A stretch of DNA of 6,646 nt. Source: Chlamydiota bacterium. Its GTDB lineage: Bacteria > Chlamydiota > Chlamydiia > Chlamydiales > SM23-39. Shown here one piece after another: positions 6,171-6,646 of this stretch. Positions within the stretch are counted from its first letter, which is position 1; each line of letters begins with the position of its first letter. The stretch lies in contig JAJFML010000061.1 in NCBI GenBank assembly GCA_021772195.1, positions 1 through 6,646 on the forward strand, given 5' to 3'. A model generated the notes under the pieces. It saw only the letters and a program-made list of their open reading frames with translations, was not told the DNA's origin and made no database searches. A program made the translations under genes and the position numbers.

Positions 6171-6646
6171 TTATTGAACCACTCAAATATGTCTTTCTAG
6201 GCTCACATAAAGATGTTGATGGCTTCTTTGCAAAAGCACAAAGTGAAGGCTTTATTGAATTTATTGGTTCGCCTCGAAAAAAGAGAGAGCTCCCAAAAGA
6301 GCTCCAGGATATTCTTTTCGCGATGAAAATCCTTAAAAAGAGGCCTATTGATGAGCAAATAGAAACCGAGCCTCCTATTCTACCACATTCGATTGCAAAG
6401 AGAATTATTCATGCCTATGAGATAGTTGAGACGCTGAATGAAAAGAAACGACTTCTTCGAACCGAAATTGCACGTGTTAAAGTTTTTGGAGATTTCAGCC
6501 TTTCAGATTTGGACTTTATACAGACAGAGGGAAGGCGTGTTTTCCAGTTCTTTTCTCTTAAATCCTCGAAAGCAAAAGATGTTAACCTCCCAAAAGAGCT
6601 CATTCATGTTGGCTCAGAATATGATCTTGACTACTTTATTTCCATA
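6167..6646 (+). CDS. atpI: V/A-type ATP synthase subunit I, N-terminal part (cut by window end)
   Basis: An open frame begins at ATG 6167 (IIEPLKYVFLGSHKDVDGFF) and continues without a stop to the window edge, giving 160 residues. Subunit I (a-like, usually about 600-650 residues) is the membrane stator that forms the ion half-channels against the c-ring; its N-terminal half is a cytoplasmic collar that binds the E stalks. Visible features agree with that half: a short alpha/beta opening (KYVFLGSHKDVDGFFAKAQSEG), then helix-forming charged stretches (LPKELQDILFAMKILKKR; RIIHAYEIVETLNEKKRLLRTEIARV) and a second alpha/beta segment with RRVFQFFSLK. No membrane helix is reached yet. Identification rests mainly on position after atpD and on this layout, since sequence conservation here is low. 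Confidence 0.87.
   Translation, partial: MIIEPLKYVFLGSHKDVDGFFAKAQSEGFIEFIGSPRKKRELPKELQDILFAMKILKKRPIDEQIETEPPILPHSIAKRIIHAYEIVETLNEKKRLLRTEIARVKVFGDFSLSDLDFIQTEGRRVFQFFSLKSSKAKDVNLPKELIHVGSEYDLDYFISI

Overview
The window is most likely chromosomal DNA from a member of the Chlamydiae, probably outside the Chlamydiaceae (Parachlamydia-, Waddlia- or Simkania-like). The main evidence is an A/V-type ATPase operon in the order E, subunit-C-like (DUF2764), A, B, D, I. From memory this is the gene order of Chlamydia trachomatis, and the A, B and E proteins match remembered chlamydial sequences closely in length and motifs (for example GPFGAGKT and GERAGE in the A subunit). The genus cannot be fixed from the sequence alone. 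The DNA is moderately AT-rich, and the intergenic DNA is much richer in AT.

Left part (1-924, minus strand): three short co-oriented genes all encode exported or membrane proteins. Reading leftwards from the divergent promoter they are a 61-residue protein, an 81-residue protein, and the N-terminal 121 residues of a secreted protein that runs off the window edge. The first two look like diverged paralogues. Each has a signal peptide, an N-terminal mature A-E-x-P-H-T motif, a short polar segment and one Gly/Ala-rich membrane helix. Their function is unknown.

Middle (925-1100): a 176-base AT-rich divergent promoter region. It holds a 15-base element present once on each strand (14 of 15 identical), a perfect 16-base palindrome between the two copies, and two T-runs spaced one helical turn apart. 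The element could be a shared promoter or operator part for both transcription units.

Right part (1101-6646, plus strand): the ATPase operon. The genes are packed at -1, +6, -4, +2 and -4 bases, so they are almost certainly one translationally coupled transcript. AtpE forms the peripheral stalk, the DUF2764 protein probably takes the place of subunit C/d at the rotor top, A and B form the catalytic hexamer, D is the central axle, and I (cut by the window end) is the membrane stator half-channel. No gene for subunits F or G lies between the C-like gene and atpA. The c-ring gene (atpK) is expected just beyond the right edge. The machine couples ATP hydrolysis or synthesis to H+ or Na+ movement; the ion cannot be judged without the c-ring. 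No RNA gene, mobile element, CRISPR array or convincing terminator was seen.
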